In this document: positions 43,622 through 52,943 of the stretch, in pieces
How the letters are laid out: the number at the start of each line of letters is the position of its first letter
How positions within the stretch are numbered: position 1 is the stretch's first letter
Assembly: GCA_017303415.1 (NCBI GenBank)
Contig: JAFLBJ010000001.1
Span: 620,001-684,000, forward strand
DNA: 64,000 nucleotides
Direction: 5' to 3'
DNA from: Chitinophagales bacterium
GTDB taxonomy: Bacteria > Bacteroidota > Bacteroidia > Chitinophagales > Chitinophagaceae
Made by a program: the position numbers and the translations under genes
Notes under the pieces: model-generated
The model's input: the letters and a program-made list of their open reading frames with translations, nothing else
Databases searched by the model: none
What the model was told of the DNA's origin: nothing

Positions 43622-44761
43622 TTAAAACCACCCACGTTTTTTGAAGATCCTCAGCATAACAATAGGTACGATGAGCATGAACCCTACAGCCAAAAAGAAT
43701 CCCCATTTATGGTGTATATACGGTATGGCTTCGAAGTTCATGCCAAAGATCCCGCCAATAACAGTGGCCGGCGCAAGTAAGCAGGTCACAATGGCCATCA
43801 CTTTCATCACCTCATTGGTCTTAAGGCTTACCTGGTTGAGATAGAGGTCTTGTAGGTTGAGAATAAGATCGCGGTAGTTTTCACTCAGGTCATAAGCTTG
43901 CACCACGTGATCGTACACGTCATTGAAATATTTTGTAGTACGGTCTTCAAGCAGTTCACTTTCTGACCGGATGATGCCACTGACCAGATCACGAACAGGC
44001 GCAATATTTCTTTTCAGCACGATCATTTCCTTTCTCGCCACATTGATACGCGCCAGGGTGCGTTTGTTGCTGGACCGCACCACTTCTTCTTCAAGGTCTT
44101 CGATGTGGTCACCCAACTGTTCCATCACCAGGAAATAGTGGTCAACGATCATATCGATCATGGAATAACAGAGATAATCGGCCGTCATTTGCCGGATCTT
44201 GCTATTGGCCATTTTTAATTTTCCGCGGAGACCATTGAAAACATCACGACTGGCATCTTCCTGGAAGCTGATGACAAAATTGCGCCCCAGTACGATACTG
44301 ATCTGCTCCTGTTCCACAGTATTTTCCTTGGCGTTAAAGTAAAGCATATTGAGCAGGCAGAACATCACGCCTTCGATATCATCCATTTTCGGACGCTGGT
44401 TGACACTGAGTATATCTTCCTGGATCAGCGGGTGGACACCAAAATGGTTGCCAATGTTTTCTACATCCGCCTTTCTGATCCCGTCAATATTGATCCAACT
44501 GATCTTGCCGGAATGAAGAAATTCTTTGCATTCATCAATCGAACTTAATTCGTGAATATCCACGTTTTGGACATTATAGTCATATACGGTGATCCTGACA
44601 TCCTTGGAATCTTCGCGCTGGGGAATGACCGTGGGATTGACCTGAAGGATCTGCCGCGTGCGTTTGGTACCAAAAAGGGTTGGTAACCCGAGATAGCGGA
44701 GGTATTTATCCGGGTTGAGTGGGTCGAGGATCTTTTTTACGCCGTTGGAACGCTGGGGCAA
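43622..44761 (-). CDS. corA: Magnesium/cobalt transporter CorA
   Basis: 379 residues including a TTG start at 44761, as no nearby ATG fits. CorA is a pentameric Mg2+ channel of the inner membrane. The C-terminal two membrane segments carry the diagnostic GMN motif (FGMNFEAIP), preceded by the long helical funnel region (YRDLILNLQDLYLNQVSLKTNEVMKV) and the N-terminal alpha/beta domain. Ends in a basic tail KKRGWF. Confidence 0.93.
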   Translation of the reverse strand: MPQRSNGVKKILDPLNPDKYLRYLGLPTLFGTKRTRQILQVNPTVIPQREDSKDVRITVYDYNVQNVDIHELSSIDECKEFLHSGKISWINIDGIRKADVENIGNHFGVHPLIQEDILSVNQRPKMDDIEGVMFCLLNMLYFNAKENTVEQEQISIVLGRNFVISFQEDASRDVFNGLRGKLKMANSKIRQMTADYLCYSMIDMIVDHYFLVMEQLGDHIEDLEEEVVRSSNKRTLARINVARKEMIVLKRNIAPVRDLVSGIIRSESELLEDRTTKYFNDVYDHVVQAYDLSENYRDLILNLQDLYLNQVSLKTNEVMKVMAIVTCLLAPATVIGGIFGMNFEAIPYIHHKWGFFLAVGFMLIVPIVMLRIFKKRGWF

Positions 44762-44795
44762 GGGAGTGTTTTTTTAAAGTTAGGGGTTTTCAAAA

Positions 44796-44935
44796 CAGAG
44801 AACAAGATTTACCACAGAGTAAGCTGTTAGCCATTAGCTATTAGCTCTTGGCGATGCTTTGCGTCATTGCGCCATGGCGGTAAAATTCTCTGCGAAACGC
44901 TGCGTTCTCGTGTTCTTTGCGGTGAATCAATCAAT
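44796..44935. repeat. ACCGCAGAG-family repeat region between corA and the sugar porter
   Basis: It contains AACAGAGAACAAGA, GTTAGCCATTAGCTATTAGC, and TTCTCTGCG...TTCTTTGCGGTGAATC, the same words as the element at 5869-6017 but with more divergence. The left and right ends can pair imperfectly. Confidence 0.6.
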
Positions 44936-46280
44936 GTAAAACCATTCTTTTCTCCAATTCCTCCAAACTATCCCCTTTGGTTTCCGGCATTTTTGTCAAC
45001 ACCCACACCAACTGCAGCACCATCATTCCGGCAAAGAAGGTAAAGATGATCCAGGGGCTATCTTTAAGTATCCCTTCTTTCTCATCGAGGAAGAGCGGTG
45101 TAATGAGGGTGATCAGTGCGGCGAATACCCAATGTACACTGGTGCCAAAAGATTGGCCCAGGGCCCGGGATTTGTTGGGAAATATCTCGGAGATAAATAC
45201 CCAGATCACGGCTCCCTGGCCGATGGCATGGGATGCAATGAACAGAAGCAGGAAGCTCATGAGGAAACCGGAGGAGGCGCCTGTTTTAAAGGCATACGCT
45301 ACCAGGGCCAGGCTCAGAATATAGCCCAGCGAACCAATGATAAGCAGTTTTTTCCGCCCCATGCGATCGATCAGGTATAGTCCGATAAAAGTAAAAATGA
45401 GGTTGATGCCCCCGATGGCAATGGAATTGAAAAGGGACTCTTTAGCCGCGAGGCCGGCCCTTTCCAGTATCTCCGGAGCATAATATAAAATGAAGTTGAT
45501 ACCCGATAGCTGATTAAAGAAGGCAATGAAAAAGGCGAGGAACAGGGGCGTGCGTAACCGGGAGCTGAACAATCCGGAAGGATTTTCCCCATTTACTGTG
45601 GCATTGGCTTCCTGTATGCGCTTTATTTCCCCAGAAATATCCCCCACCCCCATTTTTTCCAGTACCGGTCTGGCGGCCGCGGGATCATTTTTCCGGGAGA
45701 TCAGCCAGCGCGGGCTTTCCGGAAGACCGGGAACCATAAAGGTGTAGATCAGTGAGGGGATGGCCATCACCCCCAGCATCCACCTCCAGTCATTGGCCCC
45801 GTCAAACCCTTTCAGGAAGTAATTGGAGAGAAAGGCAATGAGGATGCCAAATACGATATTGAACTGGTACATACCCACCAACCGGCCCCTGACCTTTGGC
45901 GCAGCGATCTCTGAGATATAGGTAGGCGCCACCACCGAGGAAGCACCGATGCCAACACCACCGATGAAACGAAAAAAGGAGAAACTATAAGGGTCCTGCG
46001 CCAGGGCTGACCCAATAGCAGAAACGGAAAAGAGTATGCCGATCCAGAGCAGGACCTTTTTTCGTCCATATTTTTCGGTGGGAATACCCCCAAACAAGGA
46101 GCCAAAAACAGTTCCCCAAAGGGCCATCGACATAATGAAAAATCCGTGAAAAAGAGGGCTGGTGTGCCAGAGTTCCTTGATGGGGAGATTGGCCCCGGAG
46201 ATAACTACCGTATCAAAACCAAAGATAAAACCCGCTAAAGCCGCAACTACGGACCAATAAAGGAGCAGATGTTTTCTCAT
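44931..46280 (-). CDS. Sugar porter family MFS transporter
   Basis: 449 residues from the ATG at 46280 (MRKHLLLYWSVVAALAGFIFGFD); 14 upstream residues are possible. Twelve membrane segments with sugar-porter signatures: GRKKVLLWIG, RFIGGVGIGASSVVAPTYISEIAAPKVRGRL region, PESPRWL, and FNQLSGINFILYYAPEI. The family moves hexoses or pentoses by proton symport; the substrate cannot be predicted here. Confidence 0.93.
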   Translation of the reverse strand: MRKHLLLYWSVVAALAGFIFGFDTVVISGANLPIKELWHTSPLFHGFFIMSMALWGTVFGSLFGGIPTEKYGRKKVLLWIGILFSVSAIGSALAQDPYSFSFFRFIGGVGIGASSVVAPTYISEIAAPKVRGRLVGMYQFNIVFGILIAFLSNYFLKGFDGANDWRWMLGVMAIPSLIYTFMVPGLPESPRWLISRKNDPAAARPVLEKMGVGDISGEIKRIQEANATVNGENPSGLFSSRLRTPLFLAFFIAFFNQLSGINFILYYAPEILERAGLAAKESLFNSIAIGGINLIFTFIGLYLIDRMGRKKLLIIGSLGYILSLALVAYAFKTGASSGFLMSFLLLFIASHAIGQGAVIWVFISEIFPNKSRALGQSFGTSVHWVFAALITLITPLFLDEKEGILKDSPWIIFTFFAGMMVLQLVWVLTKMPETKGDSLEELEKRMVLH

Positions 46281-46327
46281 AGCAATCGCAATAGGATGAA
46301 TGAGAAAGATAACGAAAAACAATAATA

Positions 46328-47059
46328 TTATTTGCCCAATAATTCCCTGGCTTTTTCGAGTTCGGCGGGTGTATCAATACCGATGCCCGTGTATTCGGTG
46401 GAGACCATACGGATCTTAACCCCATTTTCGAGATAGCGCAGTTGTTCGAGTTTTTCTACCTGTTCCAATTTACCGATCGGCCATTGGGTAAATTCGAGCA
46501 GGGTTTCTTTTCGGAAGGCGTAGATACCGATATGTTTATAGTAGGTGAAGGGAAGTCCCGACTGACGATCATAGGGAATAAGGGCGCGACTGAAATAAAG
46601 TGCATTGGAATCCTTGTCCACCACTACTTTGGCAAAGTTGGGATTGGACAGGTATTCGGCATCGGCGGAGGGGTGCATGACCGAGGCCACTTTTACGGAA
46701 GGGTCCTGAAAGGCAGCCACCAATTTTTCCAATACATCCTTATTGACAAAAGGCTCATCGCCCTGTACATTCACGACGACGTCCACATTCATCTCCTGCA
46801 CAGCTTCGGCGATCCTGTCTGAGCCGCTTTCGTGTTCTTTCTTACTCATTATGGCCCGGCCTCCGTGTGTGGTGATTTCCTGGAAGATGATATCACTATC
46901 GGTTATCACGATTACTTCATCAAAGAGACCGGTGGCCACTGTATTTTCATAGGTGGTGCGGATGACGGTTTTTTCACCCAATAATTGCATGAGTTTGGCG
47001 GGAAAGCGGGTGGCGGCATAGCGCGCCGGGATGCAGGCAATGATCTTGTTGGTATGCAT
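46328..47059 (-). CDS. kdsB: 3-deoxy-manno-octulosonate cytidylyltransferase KdsB
   Basis: 243 residues from the ATG at 47059. KdsB activates Kdo with CTP for lipopolysaccharide inner-core synthesis. IIACIPARYAATRFPAKLM is the signature N-terminus, and VNVQGDEPFV and KHIGIYAFRKETL match the conserved core. Cytosolic. The sugar porter follows downstream on the same strand. Confidence 0.95.
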   Translation of the reverse strand: MHTNKIIACIPARYAATRFPAKLMQLLGEKTVIRTTYENTVATGLFDEVIVITDSDIIFQEITTHGGRAIMSKKEHESGSDRIAEAVQEMNVDVVVNVQGDEPFVNKDVLEKLVAAFQDPSVKVASVMHPSADAEYLSNPNFAKVVVDKDSNALYFSRALIPYDRQSGLPFTYYKHIGIYAFRKETLLEFTQWPIGKLEQVEKLEQLRYLENGVKIRMVSTEYTGIGIDTPAELEKARELLGK

Positions 47060-47076
47060 GTATATCAAAGATAATA

Positions 47077-47125
47077 GTTTCTCGCAGCGAGCGCGGCGGT
47101 TACCGCGGCATACGCTGCGAGAAAC
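47077..47125. repeat. Short TTTCTCGC-family hairpin
   Basis: GTTTCTCGCAGCG and CGCTGCGAGAAAC are exact complements, 23 nt apart, between the sterol desaturase-like gene end and kdsB start on the same strand. Confidence 0.75.
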
Positions 47126-47131
47126 AAAAGA

Positions 47132-47953
47132 TCAATGGTTTTTAAATGGATACCCCATTAATTTTTTGAAATCCTCATCTTCTTCGTTCGGATAGTAGCG
47201 ATCCAGCCCGTATTTGATATCCTTTGGCGCCAGTTTTCTGAATGTTCCCAGCAGCCGGTCCCAAATGGACAGAATGGCCCCGTAGTTACTATCGGTATAG
47301 GGTTGTTTCCAATGGTGGTGGACCTTGTGCATATTGGGCGAAACAAGGACATAGCTAAGGGCTTTATCCAGCCAGACGGGCAGGCTGATATTGGCGTGCG
47401 TAAAGGCCGTGGAGAAGACCAGGATGGTTTGAAAGATCATGACGGCATACATGGGGGCGCCGCTGACGAAGATGCCCATGAAGAAGAACAGTCCGCGCAG
47501 TATACTTTCGCCCGGGTGGTGACGGAGTCCGGTGGTGACATCCACATTATTATCGGCATGGTGAATGACATGGAAGCGCCAGAGAAAAGGTACTTTATGT
47601 TCGGTGATATGGACCAGCCAGCCGCCAAAGAAATCGAGCACCAGAAAGGAGATCAGCACGGTGGCAAGCACGCCGGCATTGAACCAATGCACCAATCCAA
47701 AAGACTGGTTACGACACCAATCACTAATGAGAATAATGACGAGGGCGAGAAAAGTGTGAATGATGAGGTGAATGACAGTAAAACTAAAATTGATCAGCGC
47801 GTGTCGCGGCTTGGATCTTTTATATGCCATGGGCAGGAGCGGAATGGCCCCTTCAATGATCCAGAAAAAAAGCAGACCGCCTACGAGAATGGCCATGCGT
47901 TCCAGCGGGCGTTGTTCCAGCGTAGAGAAGTGGTTAATGATGTTTTCCCACAT
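47132..47953 (-). CDS. Sterol desaturase/fatty acid hydroxylase family protein
   Basis: 273 residues, inner-membrane di-iron enzyme of the FA_hydroxylase type (PF04116). Four hydrophobic segments and clustered histidines are visible: HITEHKVPFLWRFHVIHH, RHHPGES, and the late HKVHHHW. The family hydroxylates or desaturates lipid chains or sterols using O2. The substrate is unknown; Bacteroidota members may act on carotenoids or fatty acids. Confidence 0.85.
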   Translation of the reverse strand: MWENIINHFSTLEQRPLERMAILVGGLLFFWIIEGAIPLLPMAYKRSKPRHALINFSFTVIHLIIHTFLALVIILISDWCRNQSFGLVHWFNAGVLATVLISFLVLDFFGGWLVHITEHKVPFLWRFHVIHHADNNVDVTTGLRHHPGESILRGLFFFMGIFVSGAPMYAVMIFQTILVFSTAFTHANISLPVWLDKALSYVLVSPNMHKVHHHWKQPYTDSNYGAILSIWDRLLGTFRKLAPKDIKYGLDRYYPNEEDEDFKKLMGYPFKNH

Positions 47954-48022
47954 GACAGCAACTTTGGTGTTAAGTTACGGGGTTTTGGGAGTTTTTTTAT
48001 CTTCATGTGGCATTCCTTTGCG

Positions 48023-48047
48023 CCTGGCGGTTAACTTAACCGCCAGG
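48023..48047. repeat. Perfect 12-bp palindrome upstream of the DUF1801 gene
   Basis: CCTGGCGGTTAA and TTAACCGCCAGG flank a single C, 29 bp before the DUF1801 ATG. The 1-nt spacing makes it more operator-like than terminator-like, but no regulator is identified. Confidence 0.6.
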
Positions 48048-48076
48048 ACGAAAAGACACAAGAGTGCGCGAAGTAT

Positions 48077-48466
48077 ATGGACAAAGAAATAATGGCTTAT
48101 AATAAAAAGCAGGCACCTGGAGACAGGGAGATCTGCGAGTTACTTGCCCGGCAAATTGATAAGGGATTGCCGGAGGCGGAGAATAAGATCTGGCATGCGC
48201 ATCCGGTATGGTTTCTGGATGGGAACCCCATTGTCGGGTATCACAAACTAAAGGAGAGTGTTCGCCTGTTATTTTGGAGCGGACAATCCTTTGAGGAAGA
48301 GGGGTTATTGCCTGAGGGGAAATTCAAGGCGGCGGAAGCCCGGTTTACCTCGGCTGATCAGGTGAAGAAACGCGATCTTCAACGGTGGCTCAAGAAGGGC
48401 CGCGAGATACAATGGGATTATAAGAATATTGTAAAACGCAAGGGAAAACTAGAACGGATAAAATAA
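48077..48466 (+). CDS. DUF1801 family protein
   Basis: 129 residues matching DUF1801 (PF08818): LPEAENKIWHAHPVWFLDGN and the GYHKLKESVRLLFWSG core, then a basic C-terminus (KGREIQWDYKNIVKRKGKLERIK). The fold is related to iron-sulfur-type or YdhG-like proteins, and the function is unknown. Cytosolic. The next gene starts 2 bp after the stop, suggesting an operon. Confidence 0.8.
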   Translation: MDKEIMAYNKKQAPGDREICELLARQIDKGLPEAENKIWHAHPVWFLDGNPIVGYHKLKESVRLLFWSGQSFEEEGLLPEGKFKAAEARFTSADQVKKRDLQRWLKKGREIQWDYKNIVKRKGKLERIK

Positions 48467-48468
48467 TT

Positions 48469-48981
48469 ATGGGTTTAGTAAGTATAGGAAACCGTAGTAA
48501 GTTTATTATTGATCAAATGATATGGATGGTGGCTGCCGGCACTATTCCAATTATTATTTATAGGGTTATATATGGCAATTGGATCTGGGGAAAACCGGTT
48601 GACCCCCATCTAAATGATATAAAATATTTTACAGAGCCAACTATGTTGATAGCGCCCTTCATTGCATTATCAATATACTTTGTGTTTTTTATAAAAGAAA
48701 GGCGAAAGTCATTTAGCAGGAAAATTCCAAACATTGTTCTGATACTGGCCGGGATATCATTCCTGGTTTCGGTTTTCCCGTTTTCAGTATCCCTGGAATT
48801 TGGTACAAGTCAGGCTAATTTAAATAAGACAATTGGATGGGACAAAGATTCGAATTCGTCTTTTGATTTGTCAGAGGAGATGACCATGTTTCTACCTGTG
48901 CTGATGGTCCTTCTTTACCTGCTGGTGATTATTCTGATGCTTTATGTAGTATTTAAATGGGGGAGGGCAAAAGGTAAATAG
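48469..48981 (+). CDS. Uncharacterised inner-membrane protein
   Basis: 170 residues with four probable membrane segments near 12-30, 60-80, 90-108 and 145-165. No family recognised. It follows the DUF1801 gene by 2 bp. There are no charged catalytic motifs that hint at a function. Confidence 0.6.
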   Translation: MGLVSIGNRSKFIIDQMIWMVAAGTIPIIIYRVIYGNWIWGKPVDPHLNDIKYFTEPTMLIAPFIALSIYFVFFIKERRKSFSRKIPNIVLILAGISFLVSVFPFSVSLEFGTSQANLNKTIGWDKDSNSSFDLSEEMTMFLPVLMVLLYLLVIILMLYVVFKWGRAKGK

Positions 48982-49041
48982 TATTAATGTCGCCAACCTG
49001 GACAGGAAAAACAGGCGAATGATTTAATAAAGTGACAGCCC

Positions 49042-49599
49042 CTATCCTTTCTTCACAAACTTTGTCAATATCACAATCATTTGTTCATTGATCTTTCCTT
49101 CGATCTGACCGGTATTGTCCGGAACAAGGCGGATCTTTTTTACAACCGTTCCTTTGGCGGCACTAAAACTGGTGCCTTTTACATTCAACGCCTGGGTCAG
49201 CACAACCGTATCTCCATTTTCAAGGGTATTGCCAAATGCATCTTTATGTGTGTCGGCTACTTCAAAGGCACTTAAAGCCCATTCTACCACGGATTCATCC
49301 AGCTCTACAGAGTGAAGAACCTGCGAAGCCCATTCTTCTTCTTTGAATACGGATAAAAGCCGGTAACTTAATGCCTGAACGGAGGGCTCGGGATTCCAGA
49401 TGCTGCCTTCGAGACAGCGCCAGTGCTGGGAAGTGGAACGGTCTTCCAGAGCGGCAAAACAAACGGGACAAAGCGCCACCATATTCTCTACGGCTTCCTC
49501 GGTTTTGGGGCTGACAAGATATTCGATACTGGCCGGTTCGGCACCACAGAGTTCACAAGTGCCCTGGCAACGCTGGGCCAGAATTGGAGAAAGAGCCAT
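49042..49599 (-). CDS. phnA: PhnA family protein
   Basis: 185 residues. The N-terminal zinc-finger-like region (CQGTCELCGA, LCPVCFAALEDRS) is followed by the PhnA/YjdM C-terminal domain (DAFGNTLENGDTVVLTQALNVKG, KGTVVKKIRLV). Despite the name there is no direct evidence of phosphonate metabolism for this type. Cytosolic. Divergent from the DinB-like gene. Confidence 0.88.
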   Translation of the reverse strand: MALSPILAQRCQGTCELCGAEPASIEYLVSPKTEEAVENMVALCPVCFAALEDRSTSQHWRCLEGSIWNPEPSVQALSYRLLSVFKEEEWASQVLHSVELDESVVEWALSAFEVADTHKDAFGNTLENGDTVVLTQALNVKGTSFSAAKGTVVKKIRLVPDNTGQIEGKINEQMIVILTKFVKKG

Positions 49600-49687
49600 A
49601 GTTGGTTTTTAGAGCCGCAAAGGTACGAAGAGGCAGAGAGAGTGGCGAATATTTGTCGACCAACCTTTCAATTTTAACCCTTATAAT

Positions 49688-50296
49688 ATGAACCGCATCA
49701 TTTTGCTTCTCCTGTTTATTCTTGCAGACATTACCAGTTTTGCGCAAGTACAAAAACCCTGGACGGAGGCGGACAGGCTTTTTCTTGTTTCGGGTTTAAC
49801 CCGCACCCGAAACGAAGTGATACAGGCCACCCAAAACCTATCGGATACCCAATGGCATTTTAAACCCGATTCAGCGTCCTGGTCACTGGCCCAGGTACTT
49901 GAGCATCTGGGATTGTATGAGCGCTTGTTTATTCAGGAAGCGGATATCATGCTCAGTACGGTTCCGGATCCAGCCATGGATAGCCTCTCATTACCTGATA
50001 CCACCTATATCAACTGGATGAATGATCCAAACCCGCATGTGGCGGATTGGAATGCGATTCCCCTTGGTTTTATGAAAGGGAAAGATAACCTCAGGTTCTT
50101 TTTATTTGGCCGGGACAGGTTTATCAACTTTGTTGAAAAAACGACCTATGACCTGCGATCGCATTTTACTTTTCGTTGGGGCCAGGAGAAAAGAAGGAGC
50201 ATTCATGCCCTCATTGTGGTACACTTTGCGCACACCGACCGCCATTTAAAACAAATACATCGAATAATGGCACACGCGGGGTTTCCTAAAAAGTAG
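49688..50296 (+). CDS. Secreted DinB family protein
   Basis: 202 residues with a signal peptide (about 1-19). The body is a DinB_2 four-helix bundle: LSDTQWHFKPDSASWSLAQVLEHLGL with the first metal histidine and HFAHTDRHLKQIHRI with the final pair, so the three-His metal site looks complete. DinB-like proteins are thiol-dependent or hydrolase-like enzymes; periplasmic location is inferred from the signal. The function is not known. Confidence 0.82.
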   Translation: MNRIILLLLFILADITSFAQVQKPWTEADRLFLVSGLTRTRNEVIQATQNLSDTQWHFKPDSASWSLAQVLEHLGLYERLFIQEADIMLSTVPDPAMDSLSLPDTTYINWMNDPNPHVADWNAIPLGFMKGKDNLRFFLFGRDRFINFVEKTTYDLRSHFTFRWGQEKRRSIHALIVVHFAHTDRHLKQIHRIMAHAGFPKK

Positions 50297-50370
50297 TTCA
50301 GTATTGAATAAAATAGTTTTAACAAAAAATTGGACAGCGGGCATAATAAGAGCGAGTAGTTTTAGGAACC

Positions 50371-50952
50371 ATGAGGATACTGACTGCCATTCTCTTTTTC
50401 TTCCTGCTCTCGGGGCAAACCCAGGCTCAGGTAAGTGTATTGACCCTGAAGAAAAAGAACAAAACCATTCGTCGGTATTGGCCCGGTACGGAGATCGCGT
50501 TTCAGTTATCCAATAAGGAATGGCGCAAAGGCCTGATCAAAAAGATCACCAATGATTCGCTGTTCATTCAGCCGGTTATCGTCCGTTATTTTCTGATGGG
50601 CACAGACACGCTGAGGTATTTGACCACCGGCTATGCCCATTCCGATATCTATGCCTTTCCCAAGCCCGGTATCAGCATTGAGTACAATGATGGACGGTTT
50701 CAGATCAGGCGATCAGCGGGGCATGTCCATTTTTATTGGATAAAAGGCGGTTGGTTATTTCGTGCAGGCGGAATGGGTTATGCCGGACTTCACCTGATCA
50801 ATGCTACTGCCAAAGGTTCGGGCGGGGTGAAAGCGGGCTCACTCGCACTGGCAGGAGGGGTTGTAGGGCTTGGTTTTCTCTTAAAAGCACTTTATACCCC
50901 TGTAATCAAGGTGGGGAAAAAATACAAGCTGGTGTATATTGATCTTGAATAG
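50371..50952 (+). CDS. Uncharacterised secreted protein
   Basis: 193 residues with a signal peptide ending near TQAQ (19). The mature part starts VSVLTLKKKNKTIRRYWPGT and has a membrane-proximal glycine-rich hydrophobic region at about 128-170 (LFRAGGMGYAGLHLI, LALAGGVVGLGFLLKAL). Similar unnamed proteins are common in Bacteroidota. The function is unknown. Same strand as its neighbours but with gaps over 50 bp. Confidence 0.6.
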   Translation: MRILTAILFFFLLSGQTQAQVSVLTLKKKNKTIRRYWPGTEIAFQLSNKEWRKGLIKKITNDSLFIQPVIVRYFLMGTDTLRYLTTGYAHSDIYAFPKPGISIEYNDGRFQIRRSAGHVHFYWIKGGWLFRAGGMGYAGLHLINATAKGSGGVKAGSLALAGGVVGLGFLLKALYTPVIKVGKKYKLVYIDLE

Positions 50953-51005
50953 AGCAATGGTTACCGCAACCTGCTGACTTTATTTCACTCGGAAAATCAT
51001 TCGAT

Positions 51006-51689
51006 ATGAAACGAATACTACCTGTATTGTTTGTTTTGTTTTTTGTTGCTTCCCTGCAGGCACAGGAACAAAAGATCGTATACCCATTGGAAAATACGGA
51101 GGGACTCGAACCTTATTTAGTGGATATTGCCGCCGTTACCTTTAAAGGAAAAAAGGGGATCCGGGTTTTTGACAACGCGGTAGAAAATCCCACCGAGCGT
51201 AAGCTGGCGATACTTGAAGGACTCTCATTTCACAACGGCATTATTGAGATGGAAGTGGCGGGTGAGCCCGGTAAGAAAGCCTCTGAAACAGCCCGGGGAT
51301 TTGTAGGCATCGCTTTTCGGGTCGATAGCAACGCGTCTCATTTTGAATGCTTTTACCTGCGGCCGACCAATGGCCGGGCGAATGATCAGGTTCGCCGAAA
51401 CCATTCCTTACAGTATATCTCCTATCCCGATCATCCCTGGCATGCCCTGCGGGATGCCTTTCCTGAGAAATATGAATCGTATGCCGACCTGGAGCCGGCC
51501 ACCTGGACAAAAGTGAAGATCGAAGTGATCAATGATACGGCCAGGCTTTATCTCCATGGGGCATCCCAACCCTCATTGATTGTAAACGACCTCAAACTTG
51601 GGTCAGCAAACCGCGGACGTATCGGTCTATGGATAGGCCCGGGAACCGAAGCCCATTTCAGGTACCTGACAGTGACAAAAAAGGATTAG
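51006..51689 (+). CDS. Secreted concanavalin-like/DUF1080-related protein
   Basis: 227 residues, signal peptide 1-19. The body has the jelly-roll look of DUF1080 and LamG-type domains: NGIIEMEVAGEPG, FVGIAFRVDSN, FYLRPTNGRANDQVRR, and GRIGLWIGPGTEAHFRYLTV. Such domains bind or cleave polysaccharides, but catalytic residues cannot be assigned. A true DUF1080 protein is at 61.8 kb. Confidence 0.65.
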   Translation: MKRILPVLFVLFFVASLQAQEQKIVYPLENTEGLEPYLVDIAAVTFKGKKGIRVFDNAVENPTERKLAILEGLSFHNGIIEMEVAGEPGKKASETARGFVGIAFRVDSNASHFECFYLRPTNGRANDQVRRNHSLQYISYPDHPWHALRDAFPEKYESYADLEPATWTKVKIEVINDTARLYLHGASQPSLIVNDLKLGSANRGRIGLWIGPGTEAHFRYLTVTKKD

Positions 51690-51761
51690 CGCCATTTCCC
51701 ATTATTCCGGCAGCACCCGCTAATTTCTGATGGAGTTAAATTAATATTTTAATTTACACTC

Positions 51762-52262
51762 ATGGGACTATTTAGCTGGAAAAAGAAGAAGGAGCTTCCG
51801 CCGGAAAGACCGGCCTATGATGCGGAAAAATTACAGGCCATTTTTATTCGGGATATGACGGCCAATGCGGAAAGACTGGCCCAGGCTTTCAATCCCCGGT
51901 TCAACGGGGCCTTTGACTATACCGGTGACAGCCTTTTGTTATTGGATAAATTGATGGATGAATTTTCTACCCATGCTTCCAAGATGGACCCGCGTGTGAT
52001 GCAGGATATGATTGCCCAGGCGGGTGCATATCTATTTGAAGTAGCCCGGCGAAAGTTTGGCGGCGTCTATGTATGGTTTGAAGAAAGACATCAGCCGGTA
52101 TTGATAACGGGTCTGCCGGATTATCAGGTAACCATACTGGCTTTTGCCAAGATCAAGGACCGGATAGAGAATGGCCTCGAAGACAGCATCCCTGTATTTT
52201 TTCAACAGTACACCGAAAAAGTGACGCGGGCCAAACCCGGCGACAAAATTACGATCGAATAA
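51762..52262 (+). CDS. Uncharacterised cytosolic protein
   Basis: 166 residues, no signal peptide, with a lysine-rich start (MGLFSWKKKKEL) and an alpha/beta body (SLLLLDKLMDEF, MIAQAGAYLFEVARRKFGGVYVWF). The fold resembles small DUFs and immunity-type proteins seen as neighbours in accessory clusters. No family recognised. Followed 20 bp later by another unknown and then an ankyrin protein on the same strand. Confidence 0.55.
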   Translation: MGLFSWKKKKELPPERPAYDAEKLQAIFIRDMTANAERLAQAFNPRFNGAFDYTGDSLLLLDKLMDEFSTHASKMDPRVMQDMIAQAGAYLFEVARRKFGGVYVWFEERHQPVLITGLPDYQVTILAFAKIKDRIENGLEDSIPVFFQQYTEKVTRAKPGDKITIE

Positions 52263-52282
52263 ATTGCACACTGAAAACCAAC

Positions 52283-52927
52283 ATGAGTCCCTCCAACATC
52301 TTTCAACGCCTGATCGACTACCTGCCGGAGCATTATACCGGGCACAAAGCGTATGGGCATATACAGATGCACATGCGGACCAAACAATGGGAATGGGCGT
52401 TACTGAGCCTGATCGATCTGGCCGATAAGAGCGGACATTATTTTGCCGAAGAGTATTGGCTTCAGTTGGCCGATGCGGCCCGTCAGTTGGATAAACCGGA
52501 TAAAGAAGCTTATTGCAAAGCACAAATCGTGCGTAACCGCGAAGAGATACGAATGGCCACCCCATTTGGTTGGACCACCGTGAAAATAGATGATACCCAT
52601 TTTCAACACCATATTTCAAAAAAGATCCGCGAACAATGGGATGCGGCCCGGCATAAGCGGGATGAGGTGGACAGCTTGTTGGACGACGACGGGGTTCACC
52701 AAAAATCAGATGGCCGTTCCGGGAGGCTTTATTATGTTAAGCAGGGAAGATTAGCTGAAACAGAGTATGAATTCGGAGAGGATGGACTCATACTCTATTT
52801 TGCCTATACCACCCATTGGATCAGACCCCAAAAGGAGCCATTGACCGCGGAAGAAAGAGCAGAGGCCAGGAAAGCCATCATGGACTGGTCGGGCAGGAAT
52901 CGCACACCGGTGGTGTTTCAGGATTAA
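52283..52927 (+). CDS. Uncharacterised protein
   Basis: 214 residues, no signal peptide. The N-terminal half is helical (QWEWALLSLIDLADKSGHYFAEEYW, TPR-like), and the C-terminal half is beta-rich with YVKQGRLAETEYEFGEDGLILYF. The family is not recognised, although helical-then-beta proteins of this size occur among polymorphic-toxin immunity proteins. Probably co-transcribed with its two neighbours (gaps of 20 and 16 bp). Confidence 0.5.
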   Translation: MSPSNIFQRLIDYLPEHYTGHKAYGHIQMHMRTKQWEWALLSLIDLADKSGHYFAEEYWLQLADAARQLDKPDKEAYCKAQIVRNREEIRMATPFGWTTVKIDDTHFQHHISKKIREQWDAARHKRDEVDSLLDDDGVHQKSDGRSGRLYYVKQGRLAETEYEFGEDGLILYFAYTTHWIRPQKEPLTAEERAEARKAIMDWSGRNRTPVVFQD

Positions 52928-52943
52928 CCGTGCAGTAAACTTA

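Noticed and set aside
43901-43915. CACGTG inside corA as a third parS site
   Set aside because: Only the six-base core is present; the flanking GTT/AAC bases are missing and it lies in coding sequence.
48023-48047. Terminator for the sterol desaturase-like gene
   Set aside because: It lies upstream of that gene's start, has a 1-nt loop and no T-run; kept as a palindrome only.
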